A DNA stretch of 64,000 nucleotides from positions 2,790,001-2,854,000 of the forward strand of contig OY781919.1 in the NCBI GenBank assembly GCA_963677215.1. The letters are read 5' to 3'. Below are positions 49,693 through 57,907 of this stretch, in pieces. Source of the stretch: G963676795 sp963677215. Lineage in GTDB: Bacteria; Desulfobacterota; Desulfuromonadia; Desulfuromonadales; Geopsychrobacteraceae. Both the position numbers and the translations under genes were made by a program. The notes under the pieces were generated by a model, which was given only the letters and a program-made list of their open reading frames with translations, made no database searches and had not been told where the DNA came from. Every line of letters starts with the position of its first letter. The stretch's first letter is position 1.

Positions 49693-52580
49693 TGCAACCG
49701 GTCAAACTTGTCATGGCAGCCTTCGGACCCTTTCCGGCGAGTGAGGTCATCGATTTTACCCGGCTTGGCGAGAATCCACTGTTTCTCATCAATGGACCGA
49801 CCGGGGCGGGCAAGACGACGATTCTCGATGCCATCTGTTTCGCCTTGTATGGCAAAACAACCGGCAACGAGCGCGAGGGTTTCCAGATGCGTTGTGATCT
49901 GGCCGAACCGGCGACCCTCTGCGAGGTCTGTCTCGATTTCCGGCTTGGTGACAGGTATTTTCAGATCAGGCGGGTTCCGGAGCAGCAACGGCCTAAATCA
50001 CGCGGTGAGGGTTTTACCGATCAGAAGCCGGAAGCGCAACTGCTTGAATACGACAGCAGCGGACAGCCGCAGGTTCTGGTCGCGACCAAGGTCAGCGATG
50101 CAACGCAGCAGATCGAGGCTTTAACCGGGCTTAACGTAGAGCAGTTCCGTCAGGTCATGGTTCTGCCCCAGGGGCAGTTCCGTCAGTTACTGTTGGCAGA
50201 ATCGGCTGAACGGGAGAAGATTTTCGGCAGGCTGTTTCAGACCCATCTTTACAAAAAGCTTGAAGATCGCTTCAAGGAGCGGGCAAGAGAGGTGCGCGCC
50301 GAGCGGGAAGCTCTGCTGCAGAAAGATCAGGGGCTGCTTGAAGGGGTGGCAGTCGAGTCTGTGGAACAGTTGAACGACGAACTGGAAGAACTGGAGAACG
50401 AAGTCGTTCAGGCCCATCAGACAAAAGTTCAGGAAGATGGTCTCTGGCTTGCGGCAGAGCAGGCCTTTCAGCAGGGCGGGCAGCTGGCCAAGGACTTCAA
50501 CCGAGTGGCCGAGCTGGAAAAGCGTCTGAGCGGACTGGTAGAACAGCAAGAGCAGATCGATGAGAAACGTCTGAAGAGCGTCATGGCGCGTCAGGCACAG
50601 GGGCTCGAGAAGTTTTATCTCGCCCTCTCAGCAAGACGTGAAACCCTGGGCCGGACGCGGGAAAAGCTGCAAACGACAGGGGGGCAGCTTGCAGCAGCTG
50701 AATTGCAGCTGCAGGCAGCAAGGCAGGAACAGACAAGTCTAACGGATAAACAGCATCAGTTGTCTTCACTCAGAGATCGCCTGAATGAGCTGGCGCGCCA
50801 CCGCCAGAGCTGTGAGCGACTGGATCGGCAGTTGCGGGAAAAGACTCGGCTCGAGGCACAGCTGAATGGGATACAACAGGCGCAGGAACTGGTGGTTCTG
50901 CGCCTGCGGCTGAACCGATCCCTTGAGGTGCAAAGGCAGCAAGGATTGTTCGATATTTTGAGACAACGGCTGGTGACGAGTGAAGCCCGAGGAAAGCAGC
51001 TGAAAGAGCAATATGCACTGGCGCTGGAGCAGTCACGCCAACTGGAGCTGGACTGGCACCTGTGGCAGGCTGCGATTCTGGCCAGCCAGCTGGAAAATGG
51101 CCAGCCTTGCCCGGTATGCGGCAGCCTGAATCATCCCGCAAAGGCCATCAGCGAGAAGGAACTTCCTGATCAGGGCAGACTGGAACTGGCCCGAATCAGG
51201 GTGCAGGAACTGCATGACGAACTGGAAAATGCGCGACGAGCTTATCTCGATATAAAAGCTGACAGCCTCACGGCGCAAGCTGAGTTGAAACTGCTTGAAC
51301 AGGGCGGAGAGCAGGAAGATGTTCCGGCCTTGTCGCAGCGTATCGCCCTGCTGGAAGAGGCGCTTGTCAGAGTCCTCGACCCAGAATTGATAAAGATCAC
51401 TGATTCCGGAGAGTTCGATCTGTTGGTGCAGAACGGCCGCAGTGAGCTTTCAGAGTTATTGGGGATGATTGCCCAGACGGAGCAGACTCTTCCCGCCGAA
51501 TTTCGTACAAGCGCCGCTCTGGATAAGGTGGAAACAGAGCTTGAAACGGCTGTTGGCCAGCTCGAGCGGAGCTGCGAGGACATCCAGCGCAGGTTGCTGG
51601 CTGCGGAGAAAAACTGGCAAAGCCTTTTCGATCAGCAGCAGAATCTGAGCCGTGAACAAGATGAACAGAGCGTTCAATGTCTCGACTCAGAGGATCGCTG
51701 GAATTCGGCCCTGCATACGAGTGATTTTCCCGATTCAGACGCATTTCATAATGCGCTGATGGACCCTGAGAATCTACAGTACCTGGAAGCCGAGGTGCGC
51801 CAGTATGACGCGGAACTTCTGCAGCTGACAGGAGCCTGCGCCCAGTTGAAGGAACGTCTTGCCGGGCAGTCACGCCCGGATCTCGAGCTGCTGGGAGCGG
51901 AGCTCAACAGGCGAGTAGAGGAGAAGGACGCTGCAACCGGCAACTGGCAGACGCTTTCTTCCCGCCAGAAACTACTGCTCTCGATTCAAACCCGTCTTAA
52001 CCAGTCGGCGCAGAAGCTTGCTGAGATTGACGGTGCCTATGCGGTTATCGGGACTTTGAGTGACGTCGCTAACGGCCAGACCGGAATGAAGATCAGTCTG
52101 CAGCGTTTTGTCCTGAGTGTTCTCCTTGAGGACGTACTGCTTGACGCCAACCGGCGTCTCGAGATCATGAGCAAGGGGCGCTATCATCTGCTGCGTAAGG
52201 AGGACAGATCCAAAGGGAACAAGGCCTCCGGACTGGAACTTGTCGTTGAAGACAGTTACAGCGGAATGGTACGTCCGGTGTCGACCCTTTCGGGGGGAGA
52301 AAGTTTTCTGGCTGCGTTGGCCCTGGCCCTGGGCCTTTCAGATGTAGTGCAGGCCTACGCCGGAGGGATCAGGTTGGATACCCTGTTTATCGATGAGGGA
52401 TTCGGCAGCCTCGATCCTGAGGCCCTCGATCTCGCCATCCGGACTTTGATTGATCTGCAGAGCAGCGGTCGGACAATCGGCGTTATATCCCATGTCTCCG
52501 AATTGAAAGAGCAGATCCCGCTGAGGATTGATGTGCAGAGCAGTCGGACCGGCAGTTTTACCAGTATAGTTGCCTGTTAG
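49692..52580 (+). CDS. sbcC: Exonuclease subunit SbcC (Rad50-type)
   Basis: A 962-residue SMC-like ATPase. The N-terminal Walker A is GPTGAGKT (35-42). Two long coiled coils flank the zinc hook C473-P-V-C476. The C-terminal signature LSGGE (866-870) and Walker B (DTLFIDEGFGSLD) complete the ATPase head. It partners SbcD. It starts at the last base of the sbcD stop, so the two are translationally coupled. Confidence 0.96.
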   Translation: MQPVKLVMAAFGPFPASEVIDFTRLGENPLFLINGPTGAGKTTILDAICFALYGKTTGNEREGFQMRCDLAEPATLCEVCLDFRLGDRYFQIRRVPEQQRPKSRGEGFTDQKPEAQLLEYDSSGQPQVLVATKVSDATQQIEALTGLNVEQFRQVMVLPQGQFRQLLLAESAEREKIFGRLFQTHLYKKLEDRFKERAREVRAEREALLQKDQGLLEGVAVESVEQLNDELEELENEVVQAHQTKVQEDGLWLAAEQAFQQGGQLAKDFNRVAELEKRLSGLVEQQEQIDEKRLKSVMARQAQGLEKFYLALSARRETLGRTREKLQTTGGQLAAAELQLQAARQEQTSLTDKQHQLSSLRDRLNELARHRQSCERLDRQLREKTRLEAQLNGIQQAQELVVLRLRLNRSLEVQRQQGLFDILRQRLVTSEARGKQLKEQYALALEQSRQLELDWHLWQAAILASQLENGQPCPVCGSLNHPAKAISEKELPDQGRLELARIRVQELHDELENARRAYLDIKADSLTAQAELKLLEQGGEQEDVPALSQRIALLEEALVRVLDPELIKITDSGEFDLLVQNGRSELSELLGMIAQTEQTLPAEFRTSAALDKVETELETAVGQLERSCEDIQRRLLAAEKNWQSLFDQQQNLSREQDEQSVQCLDSEDRWNSALHTSDFPDSDAFHNALMDPENLQYLEAEVRQYDAELLQLTGACAQLKERLAGQSRPDLELLGAELNRRVEEKDAATGNWQTLSSRQKLLLSIQTRLNQSAQKLAEIDGAYAVIGTLSDVANGQTGMKISLQRFVLSVLLEDVLLDANRRLEIMSKGRYHLLRKEDRSKGNKASGLELVVEDSYSGMVRPVSTLSGGESFLAALALALGLSDVVQAYAGGIRLDTLFIDEGFGSLDPEALDLAIRTLIDLQSSGRTIGVISHVSELKEQIPLRIDVQSSRTGSFTSIVAC

Positions 52581-52792
52581 GAAGTAGGTAGGAGATAAGA
52601 AATTTCAATCTGTTGGTGTGCTGAGAAGGGGGGGCGTATCAGAAGTAAGCCGGTAAATTTTCTCTTGGATGCATATTTTCATGATCATGCAAATTTCTTA
52701 GAGTCTTTTTAAAAAAAAACTTTATTTTAGATTTTTTTTAATGATATGATCCAAACCTCTAATATAACTCGCTTTGGGAGGGAGTACTTACA

Positions 52793-53893
52793 ATGGCCGA
52801 AAAACAGTCTAAGAAAGTTGGGTTTGGTATCTCGCAAAAACTGCTGCTTATCCTTTTGATTGTCGCCCTGGTGCCAATGATCATCATCGGGCAGTTAAGT
52901 CATATGGATATTACCAAGCTTTCCGAGGAAAAATCGTATCAGGAATTGAAATCGATCAACGATAACCTGGTTGCCCATGTCAACGACTGGGTTGATGCCA
53001 ATGAAAGAATGCTCAAGCTGAATGCCAGCCGTGACGTCATGCGCAATATGCTCGGTTTCAATCAGGAAACTGCTTTGCGCGAAATTCCCCAGATCTACGA
53101 CTGGACCTACGTCGCCATGACCATCGACAACGACGGCAACAACATTGCCCGGAGCGACGGCGGGGTCCTTGAGTTCTTCGGCGATCAGCAATATTATAAA
53201 GAGGTACAGCGTGGCAAGGACTTTGGTACCGAGATTGTCGTCGGCAAGTCGACCGGTAACCTGGCCATGATCATGGCGACCTCGGTCAAGGGAAAGGACA
53301 ATACTCCTCAGGGGGTTCTGGCCGTTGGTATGAGCCTTGATGATCTTTCCCGCTCGATCGTTAACAAGAAAATCGGCAGCACAGGCTTTACCTTCCTGGT
53401 TGACCAGGAGGGCAACGTTATCGCCCACCCAGATAACAGCATGACTCGTGCTCGTACCAACCTGAAAGACCATAAGGCGATCAAGGCATTTACCAGCGGC
53501 GAGAAAACGACAATTTTCACCGATTCCAAAGGGAATAAAATTGTTGCTGCGGTTGCTAACACCAATCAGGGCTGGATCATGGTCAGCCAGCAGAATTTTG
53601 ATGAAGCTTTCCAGGTTCTGAACTCTGTAAAGATCAAGGGGCTGGTTATTCTTGGTGTGACCATCGTTATTGTTCTTATTATCTCACTTATTATCGCTCG
53701 CTGGATCACCGCTCCGATCCGCAGTCTGACTGTTGTCGCCGAGAAATATAGTCAGGGGCAGCTTGATCTCAAGATTGACGAGATCAGCCGCAACGATGAA
53801 ATCGGCCAGCTCGCTGTGGCGATCGACCGCCTCGGTACCAGTATCCGCATGGCGATGAAACGTCTGCAGAAACGCAAAGCCGCCGGGCAGTAA
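52793..53893 (+). CDS. Membrane dCache-HAMP sensor without an output domain
   Basis: A 366-residue protein. TM1 covers about residues 18-36, then a periplasmic double-Cache domain (about 40-280; DWTYVAMTIDNDGNNIARSD and GSTGFTFLVDQEGNVIAHPD are the two ligand-pocket blocks), TM2 about 283-305 and a HAMP domain (about 305-358). The protein then stops after a basic tail, MKRLQKRKAAGQ. It has no chemotaxis-signalling, kinase or GGDEF domain. The stop is followed at once by a strong terminator, so I see no sign of a cut-off gene. GGGAGGG precedes the ATG. Confidence 0.9.
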   Translation: MAEKQSKKVGFGISQKLLLILLIVALVPMIIIGQLSHMDITKLSEEKSYQELKSINDNLVAHVNDWVDANERMLKLNASRDVMRNMLGFNQETALREIPQIYDWTYVAMTIDNDGNNIARSDGGVLEFFGDQQYYKEVQRGKDFGTEIVVGKSTGNLAMIMATSVKGKDNTPQGVLAVGMSLDDLSRSIVNKKIGSTGFTFLVDQEGNVIAHPDNSMTRARTNLKDHKAIKAFTSGEKTTIFTDSKGNKIVAAVANTNQGWIMVSQQNFDEAFQVLNSVKIKGLVILGVTIVIVLIISLIIARWITAPIRSLTVVAEKYSQGQLDLKIDEISRNDEIGQLAVAIDRLGTSIRMAMKRLQKRKAAGQ

Positions 53894-53935
53894 GTCTAAA
53901 TCCTCCCTCGGCAACTTTCTGACAGCTGAAATGAT

Positions 53936-53969
53936 AATGGCCAGTTCCTCACGGAACTGGCCATTTTTT
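53936..53969 (+). terminator. Rho-independent terminator after the Cache-HAMP gene
   Basis: A 13-bp perfect stem, AATGGCCAGTTCC with GGAACTGGCCATT, a 4-base loop and six T. Confidence 0.93.
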
Positions 53970-54110
53970 AATATGGGGCATGCCCTGATTGAGTATTGAT
54001 GCCGGTGGCATCTTGTGGATGGCCTCTGGTGAAAATAGGTCATTAGCGCAGCTTGCATAGTTTCAAAAATTAGAATCATTCTTTTGGGTTAACTGTTGAA
54101 ATTTCAACAT

Positions 54111-54140
54111 AAAAACAGGCCCCCGGAATTTCCGGGGGCC
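54111..54140 (-). terminator. Rho-independent terminator after the hsp20 pair
   Basis: GGCCCCCGG pairs with CCGGGGGCC (54118-54140), and the minus strand continues into a T-rich run (AAAAA on plus at 54111). Confidence 0.85.
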
Positions 54141-54165
54141 GATGCTTGCTTCAGACAATTGACAC

Positions 54166-54558
54166 TCAGTGTCTGATTTCTATCTTTTTCGGCTTAGCTG
54201 ACTCTGCTTTCGGCAGTGTCAGAGTCAGAACACCGTTCACCAGTTCTGCCGAGGTTTTTTCCGCATCGATATGTTCCGAAATTTTAAATTGGCGATGATA
54301 ATTTGCACCGGAAAATTCGCGCACTACCGTTTGTCCCCGGTCAGGTAACGTCACTTGACCCTTGATCGACAAAAGCCCCTTATCAAGATTAATGTCCAGG
54401 CCTTCTTTGTCAACGCCAGGCATATCTGCCACGAGAGTCAAGTTGTCGTCCGATTCGAATATGTCGACTGCCGGAATCAAAACTCTCCCTGTCGAACGGG
54501 TTTCTTCTCGTGATGCCGGGGTCATATCTTGCCGTTTGGCCATTTCCTGAGTCGTCAT
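54166..54558 (-). CDS. Hsp20/alpha-crystallin small heat-shock protein (a)
   Basis: A 130-residue small heat-shock protein. The alpha-crystallin domain runs from about residue 27 (VLIPAVDIFESDDNLTLVADMPGVDKE) to LVNGVLTLTLPKAE. The C-terminal I-x-I anchor is IEI in KKIEIRH. It holds unfolding proteins for DnaK. GGAGGAGAG precedes the ATG. It is the second gene of a minus-strand pair, 32 bp after the other hsp20. Confidence 0.93.
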   Translation of the reverse strand: MTTQEMAKRQDMTPASREETRSTGRVLIPAVDIFESDDNLTLVADMPGVDKEGLDINLDKGLLSIKGQVTLPDRGQTVVREFSGANYHRQFKISEHIDAEKTSAELVNGVLTLTLPKAESAKPKKIEIRH

Positions 54559-54590
54559 GGTTCTCTCCTCCTCTATCTATTTTGATTTTG

Positions 54591-55034
54591 TCACTTCGCC
54601 CGTACCGATATCTTTTTCGGTATTGCACTCTGTTGCTTAGGCAGCGTGATCAAGAGAATCCCGTTACGGTACTCGGCATCGACCTTTGATCCATCAATAG
54701 AGTTTGGCAGTTCAATAGTCCGCATAAATTTCCCCGCACCACGTTCACGACGATGCCAGGTGAGTCCTTGTTTCTCGTCGACTTTACGTTCACCCGAGAG
54801 TGTCAGAGTGCCCTGCATCAGGTTCAAATCGATGTCTTTGGGGTCAACCCCTGGAACCAAAGCCTCAATATAATAACGTTCTTCATCTTCACTGAGATTG
54901 ACGCGGGGATACCCGCCCACACCGACGCCGGGCAGAAAAGACGAAGCCTGTGAGCTTCCACTGACTCCACGGAACAGTTGATCAAATTCCCTGCGCAGCA
55001 TATCCATTTCCTGAAATAAGTCCCATCCAGCCAT
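54591..55034 (-). CDS. Hsp20/alpha-crystallin small heat-shock protein (b)
   Basis: A 147-residue small heat-shock protein starting MAGWDLFQEMDMLRREFDQL. The alpha-crystallin core (PRVNLSEDEERYYIEALVPGVDPKDIDL to RNGILLITLPK) is followed by a C-terminal anchor ISV. The start is ATG 55034 with AAGGAGGAG upstream; the frame is open 36 codons further, but passes through the predicted promoter. It is the first gene of the pair and is divergent from dnaK. Confidence 0.93.
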   Translation of the reverse strand: MAGWDLFQEMDMLRREFDQLFRGVSGSSQASSFLPGVGVGGYPRVNLSEDEERYYIEALVPGVDPKDIDLNLMQGTLTLSGERKVDEKQGLTWHRRERGAGKFMRTIELPNSIDGSKVDAEYRNGILLITLPKQQSAIPKKISVRAK

Positions 55035-55094
55035 TTTCTCCTCCTTGAAAACTGGGTTTTTTGTTGCCGGTTTTGTGGATTTAACTGCCGAATT

Positions 55095-55111
55095 ATCAAA
55101 GGTTGTGCCAA
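55095..55111 (-). promoter_or_regulatory. -24/-12-like promoter element for the hsp20 pair
   Basis: On minus: TTGGCACAACCTTTGAT, with GG and GA separated by 10 bp. It matches the sigma-54 consensus TGGCAC-N5-TTGCW except for A instead of C at -12. The predicted transcript start (about 55084) gives a 50-base leader. Fifteen of 17 bases match the element on the dnaK side. Confidence 0.6.
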
Positions 55112-55139
55112 TAAGGCGAACTCTTTTTGAGATTTTTTT

Positions 55140-55157
55140 CATCCTGATTTCAGGATG
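55140..55157. repeat. Short perfect palindrome in the chaperone control region
   Basis: CATCCTGA-TT-TCAGGATG, between the central repeat and the hsp20 promoter element, next to a T-rich tract. It is not expected to be transcribed from either predicted start, so it is more likely a protein-binding site than a terminator. Confidence 0.4.
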
Positions 55158-55201
55158 TTATGTCACTGCCAGTAAAAAGTGTCTTGGTTGGGCGAGTAAT
55201 G

Positions 55202-55250
55202 GTGTCGCAGTTTGCAACAGATGCGACACAGTTGCGGCGACAGATGCGAC
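55202..55250. promoter_or_regulatory. Putative activator binding sites (inverted repeat plus half-site)
   Basis: GTGTCGCA (55202) and TGCGACAC (55222) form a perfect 8-bp inverted repeat with a 12-bp spacer. CAGATGCGAC occurs at 55218 and again at 55241. The array lies almost midway between the two promoter elements, about 95 and 112 bp away, the usual place for enhancer-binding proteins. Confidence 0.5.
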
Positions 55251-55302
55251 GTAGCGTTACGCCTCTGTGCGGTAAAAAAGCGCCATTTCAAGGCAATCAG
55301 AG

Positions 55303-55319
55303 TTGGCATAGCCTTTGAT
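55303..55319 (+). promoter_or_regulatory. -24/-12-like promoter element for dnaK
   Basis: TTGGCATAGCCTTTGAT, GG-N10-GA. The predicted transcript start near 55330 gives a leader of about 65 bases to the dnaK ATG. It is the mate of the element on the hsp20 side. Confidence 0.6.
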
Positions 55320-55394
55320 TCGAACGTTTGTGAATGACAAAAGAACATCGGGGCGTTGTCCCTGTACAGCAAATTGCGAAGGGAGGCATTAATA

Positions 55395-57302
55395 ATGAAC
55401 AAGATTATCGGAATCGACCTGGGAACGACTAACTCATGTGTTTCTGTCCTCGAAAAGGGCAAGCCCAAAGTCATCGAAAACAGTGAAGGCGCACGGACAA
55501 CTCCGTCAATCGTTGCTTACACAAACGAAAAAGAGGTACTGGTCGGGCAGACCGCCAAACGACAGGCCGTGACCAACCCGGAGAACACCCTGTTTGCAAT
55601 CAAACGCCTGATTGGCCGCCGCTATGATGATGCTATAGTTAAAAAAGACACGGACATGGTTCCGTACAAAATCATCACAGCTAAAAATGGAGATGCGTGG
55701 GTGGAAGCTGGTGGTAAAAAGCTGTCTCCGCAGGAAGTTTCAGCAAAGATCCTGCAAAAGATGAAGAAAACAGCTGAAGACTATCTCGGTGAAACTGTCA
55801 CCGAAGCGGTTATTACTGTTCCGGCCTATTTCAATGATTCCCAACGTCAGGCAACCAAGGATGCCGGCAAGATCGCAGGGCTGGAGGTCAAACGGATCAT
55901 CAATGAGCCAACTGCAGCAGCACTGGCTTACGGATTGGAGAAGAAGGGTGATCAGAAAATAGCGGTTTACGACCTCGGCGGTGGCACCTTTGATATCTCG
56001 ATTATCGAAATCGCCGACGTTGATGGCGACCAGCAGTTCGAAGTGCTGTCAACCAACGGTGATACCTTCCTTGGTGGTGAGGACTTTGACAAGCGCTTGA
56101 TCGAATTCATCGCCGATGAGTTCAAAAAGGAACAGGGAATTGATCTAACCAAGGATCAGATGGCTTTGCAACGTCTCAAGGAAGCGGCGGAGAAAGCCAA
56201 GATCGAACTATCGACCTCTGAACAGACTGATATCAATCTCCCCTTTATAACCGCTGATGCCAGTGGGCCGAAGCACCTGGCCCTGAAGATCAGCCGTGCT
56301 CGCTTCGAAGCCTTGGTTGCTGACTTGGTCGAGCGAACAGTCGACCCTTGTAAGCAGGCCCTTCTGGATGCAGGCATTATAGCCAGCGATATTGACAATG
56401 TCATTCTTGTCGGTGGCCAGACCCGCATGCCACTGGTGCAGCAGAAAGTCAAAGAGTTCTTCGGCAAAGAACCGCGCAAAGATGTCAACCCGGATGAAGC
56501 AGTTGCCATCGGTGCCGCAGTTCAGGGGGGCGTGCTCAGTGGTAACGTCGATGATGTTCTGCTTCTTGATGTGACCCCGCTTTCGCTGGGCATCGAAACT
56601 CTCGGTGGTGTGATGACCAAGCTGATTGACAAGAATACCACCATTCCAGCGCAGGCGAGCCAGGTTTTCTCGACCGCAGAAGATAACCAGTCGGCAGTTA
56701 CCGTACATGTCCTGCAGGGGGAACGCGAACAGGCGATTCACAACAAGTCGCTTGGCCAGTTCAATCTGGAAGGGATTAATCCGGCACCGCGCGGCGTGCC
56801 GCAGATCGAAGTCAAGTTCGATATCGATGCCAACGGTATCCTCAACGTCTCAGCCAAGGACAAGGTGACGGGCAAAGAGCAGTCAGTGGTCATCAAGGCG
56901 TCCAGCGGTTTGAGTGAAGAAGAGATCGAACGGATGGTTCAGGAGGCAGAAGATCACGCCGAGGAAGATCGTAAGTTCCATGAACTGATTATTATTCGCA
57001 ATCAGGGTGAGTCACTGGTCCATGCGGCCCGGAAATCACTTGAAGATCTGGGCGACCAACTTGAGGAACAGGTAAAAGAGCGTATCGAAACGGCTGCCAA
57101 AGAACTTGAAGACGCTCTCAAAAGTGACGACAAGAAGCTGATAGAAGAAAAAAGCAAAGTTCTCAGCGAAGCCTCGGCGAAAATGACGGAGAAGCTCTAT
57201 ACCGAAAATAACCACGCAAGCGAAGGAGCTTCACGGCATGCCGGACACCCGGAAGATAAAGTTGTTGACGCTGAATTTGAAGATGTTTCCAACGACAAGT
57301 AA
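55395..57302 (+). CDS. dnaK: Chaperone protein DnaK (Hsp70)
   Basis: A 635-residue Hsp70. The ATPase domain has IGIDLGTTNSCVSVLE, VYDLGGGTFDISIIE and VILVGGQTRMP. The substrate-binding domain starts near residue 385 (LLDVTPLSLGIETLGG), followed by the helical lid. The start is ATG 55395 with GGGAGG eight bases upstream. It lies in a chaperone cluster with hsp20, cbpA and cbpM rather than with grpE-dnaJ, so it may be a second, stress-specialised copy. That point cannot be tested from this window. Confidence 0.96.
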   Translation: MNKIIGIDLGTTNSCVSVLEKGKPKVIENSEGARTTPSIVAYTNEKEVLVGQTAKRQAVTNPENTLFAIKRLIGRRYDDAIVKKDTDMVPYKIITAKNGDAWVEAGGKKLSPQEVSAKILQKMKKTAEDYLGETVTEAVITVPAYFNDSQRQATKDAGKIAGLEVKRIINEPTAAALAYGLEKKGDQKIAVYDLGGGTFDISIIEIADVDGDQQFEVLSTNGDTFLGGEDFDKRLIEFIADEFKKEQGIDLTKDQMALQRLKEAAEKAKIELSTSEQTDINLPFITADASGPKHLALKISRARFEALVADLVERTVDPCKQALLDAGIIASDIDNVILVGGQTRMPLVQQKVKEFFGKEPRKDVNPDEAVAIGAAVQGGVLSGNVDDVLLLDVTPLSLGIETLGGVMTKLIDKNTTIPAQASQVFSTAEDNQSAVTVHVLQGEREQAIHNKSLGQFNLEGINPAPRGVPQIEVKFDIDANGILNVSAKDKVTGKEQSVVIKASSGLSEEEIERMVQEAEDHAEEDRKFHELIIIRNQGESLVHAARKSLEDLGDQLEEQVKERIETAAKELEDALKSDDKKLIEEKSKVLSEASAKMTEKLYTENNHASEGASRHAGHPEDKVVDAEFEDVSNDK

Positions 57303-57330
57303 GGACAATGGTCAACAGACTATAAAACAG

Positions 57331-57354
57331 GGCCCCGCTGTGATGAGCGGGGCC
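57331..57354 (+). other. Hairpin between dnaK and hsp20
   Basis: GGCCCCGCT and AGCGGGGCC form a 9-bp perfect stem with a 6-base loop and no T-run after it. It probably acts as a partial terminator or mRNA-end stabiliser separating dnaK from the downstream chaperone messages. Confidence 0.6.
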
Positions 57355-57400
57355 GATAACGTCAACACAGACACTGAACGAAAAACATGGAGGTGGAAAA

Positions 57401-57907
57401 ATGGCAACCTGGCAACAAGTACGTGAAGGAGTCGGCCGCGCCTGGGATTCTTTTGTAGACGGCTGGCAGCAGCTCTACCAGCGTGCCTCTGGAGCCATCA
57501 CCCGGTTTGCTCCGGGTACGAGCTCCAAGGCTGGCTCCGGTACGGAGAACAAGGATCTCGACCGTCGCAGTTCCGGATGGGGTGTTCTGGCTGCAGAGGT
57601 TTTTGATGACAGCAAAAATGTTGTGGTACGCCTCGAGGCACCGGGGCTCGAAGCTGAAGAGATCGACCTGAAGGTGCTCGATAACATGTTGATCGTCCGC
57701 GGTGAAAAGCACCAGCAGCGAGAGCGGGAAGATGGTCATTATCATATCGTGGAATGTGCTTACGGTGCTTTTGAACGGGCTATCCCGTTGCCAGCCGAGG
57801 TCGATGCAAATAAAGCTAAAGCCGATTACAAGCGGGGTGTTTTAACAGTCGAACTTCCCAAGTTCAAAACTGAGAAGACAACTCCGATCAGGGTCAAGGT
57901 TGGTTAA
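57401..57907 (+). CDS. Hsp20/alpha-crystallin small heat-shock protein (c)
   Basis: A 168-residue small heat-shock protein with an amphipathic N-terminal arm (QQVREGVGRAWDSFVDGWQQLYQ), alpha-crystallin domain from about 65 (VLAAEVFDDSKNVVVRLEAPGLE) to DYKRGVLTVELPK and C-terminal IRV anchor. GGAGGTGGAAA precedes the ATG. It is 98 bp after dnaK and in the same direction, so the cluster has three sHsps in all, each with a different N-terminal arm. Confidence 0.92.
   Translation: MATWQQVREGVGRAWDSFVDGWQQLYQRASGAITRFAPGTSSKAGSGTENKDLDRRSSGWGVLAAEVFDDSKNVVVRLEAPGLEAEEIDLKVLDNMLIVRGEKHQQREREDGHYHIVECAYGAFERAIPLPAEVDANKAKADYKRGVLTVELPKFKTEKTTPIRVKVG

Larger units (their letters stand above)
55035..55394. 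other. Divergent control region between hsp20 pair and dnaK
   Basis: 360 bp without a gene. It contains two matching promoter-like elements facing outwards (55095-55111 minus, 55303-55319 plus), a central inverted repeat with an extra half-site (55202-55250) and a perfect short palindrome (55140-55157). The separate elements are listed individually. No CIRCE and no clear sigma-32 promoter is visible. Confidence 0.7.

Noticed and set aside
52581..52792. Cyclic-di-GMP (GEMM) riboswitch before the Cache-HAMP gene
   Set aside because: The spacer lacks the conserved GEMM core and tetraloop receptor; only AT-rich tracts are seen.
55035..55394. CIRCE (TTAGCACTC-N9-GAGTGCTAA) or sigma-32 promoter before dnaK
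   Set aside because: No CIRCE-like inverted repeat. CTTGAA occurs only on minus at 55285-55290 without a matching -10.
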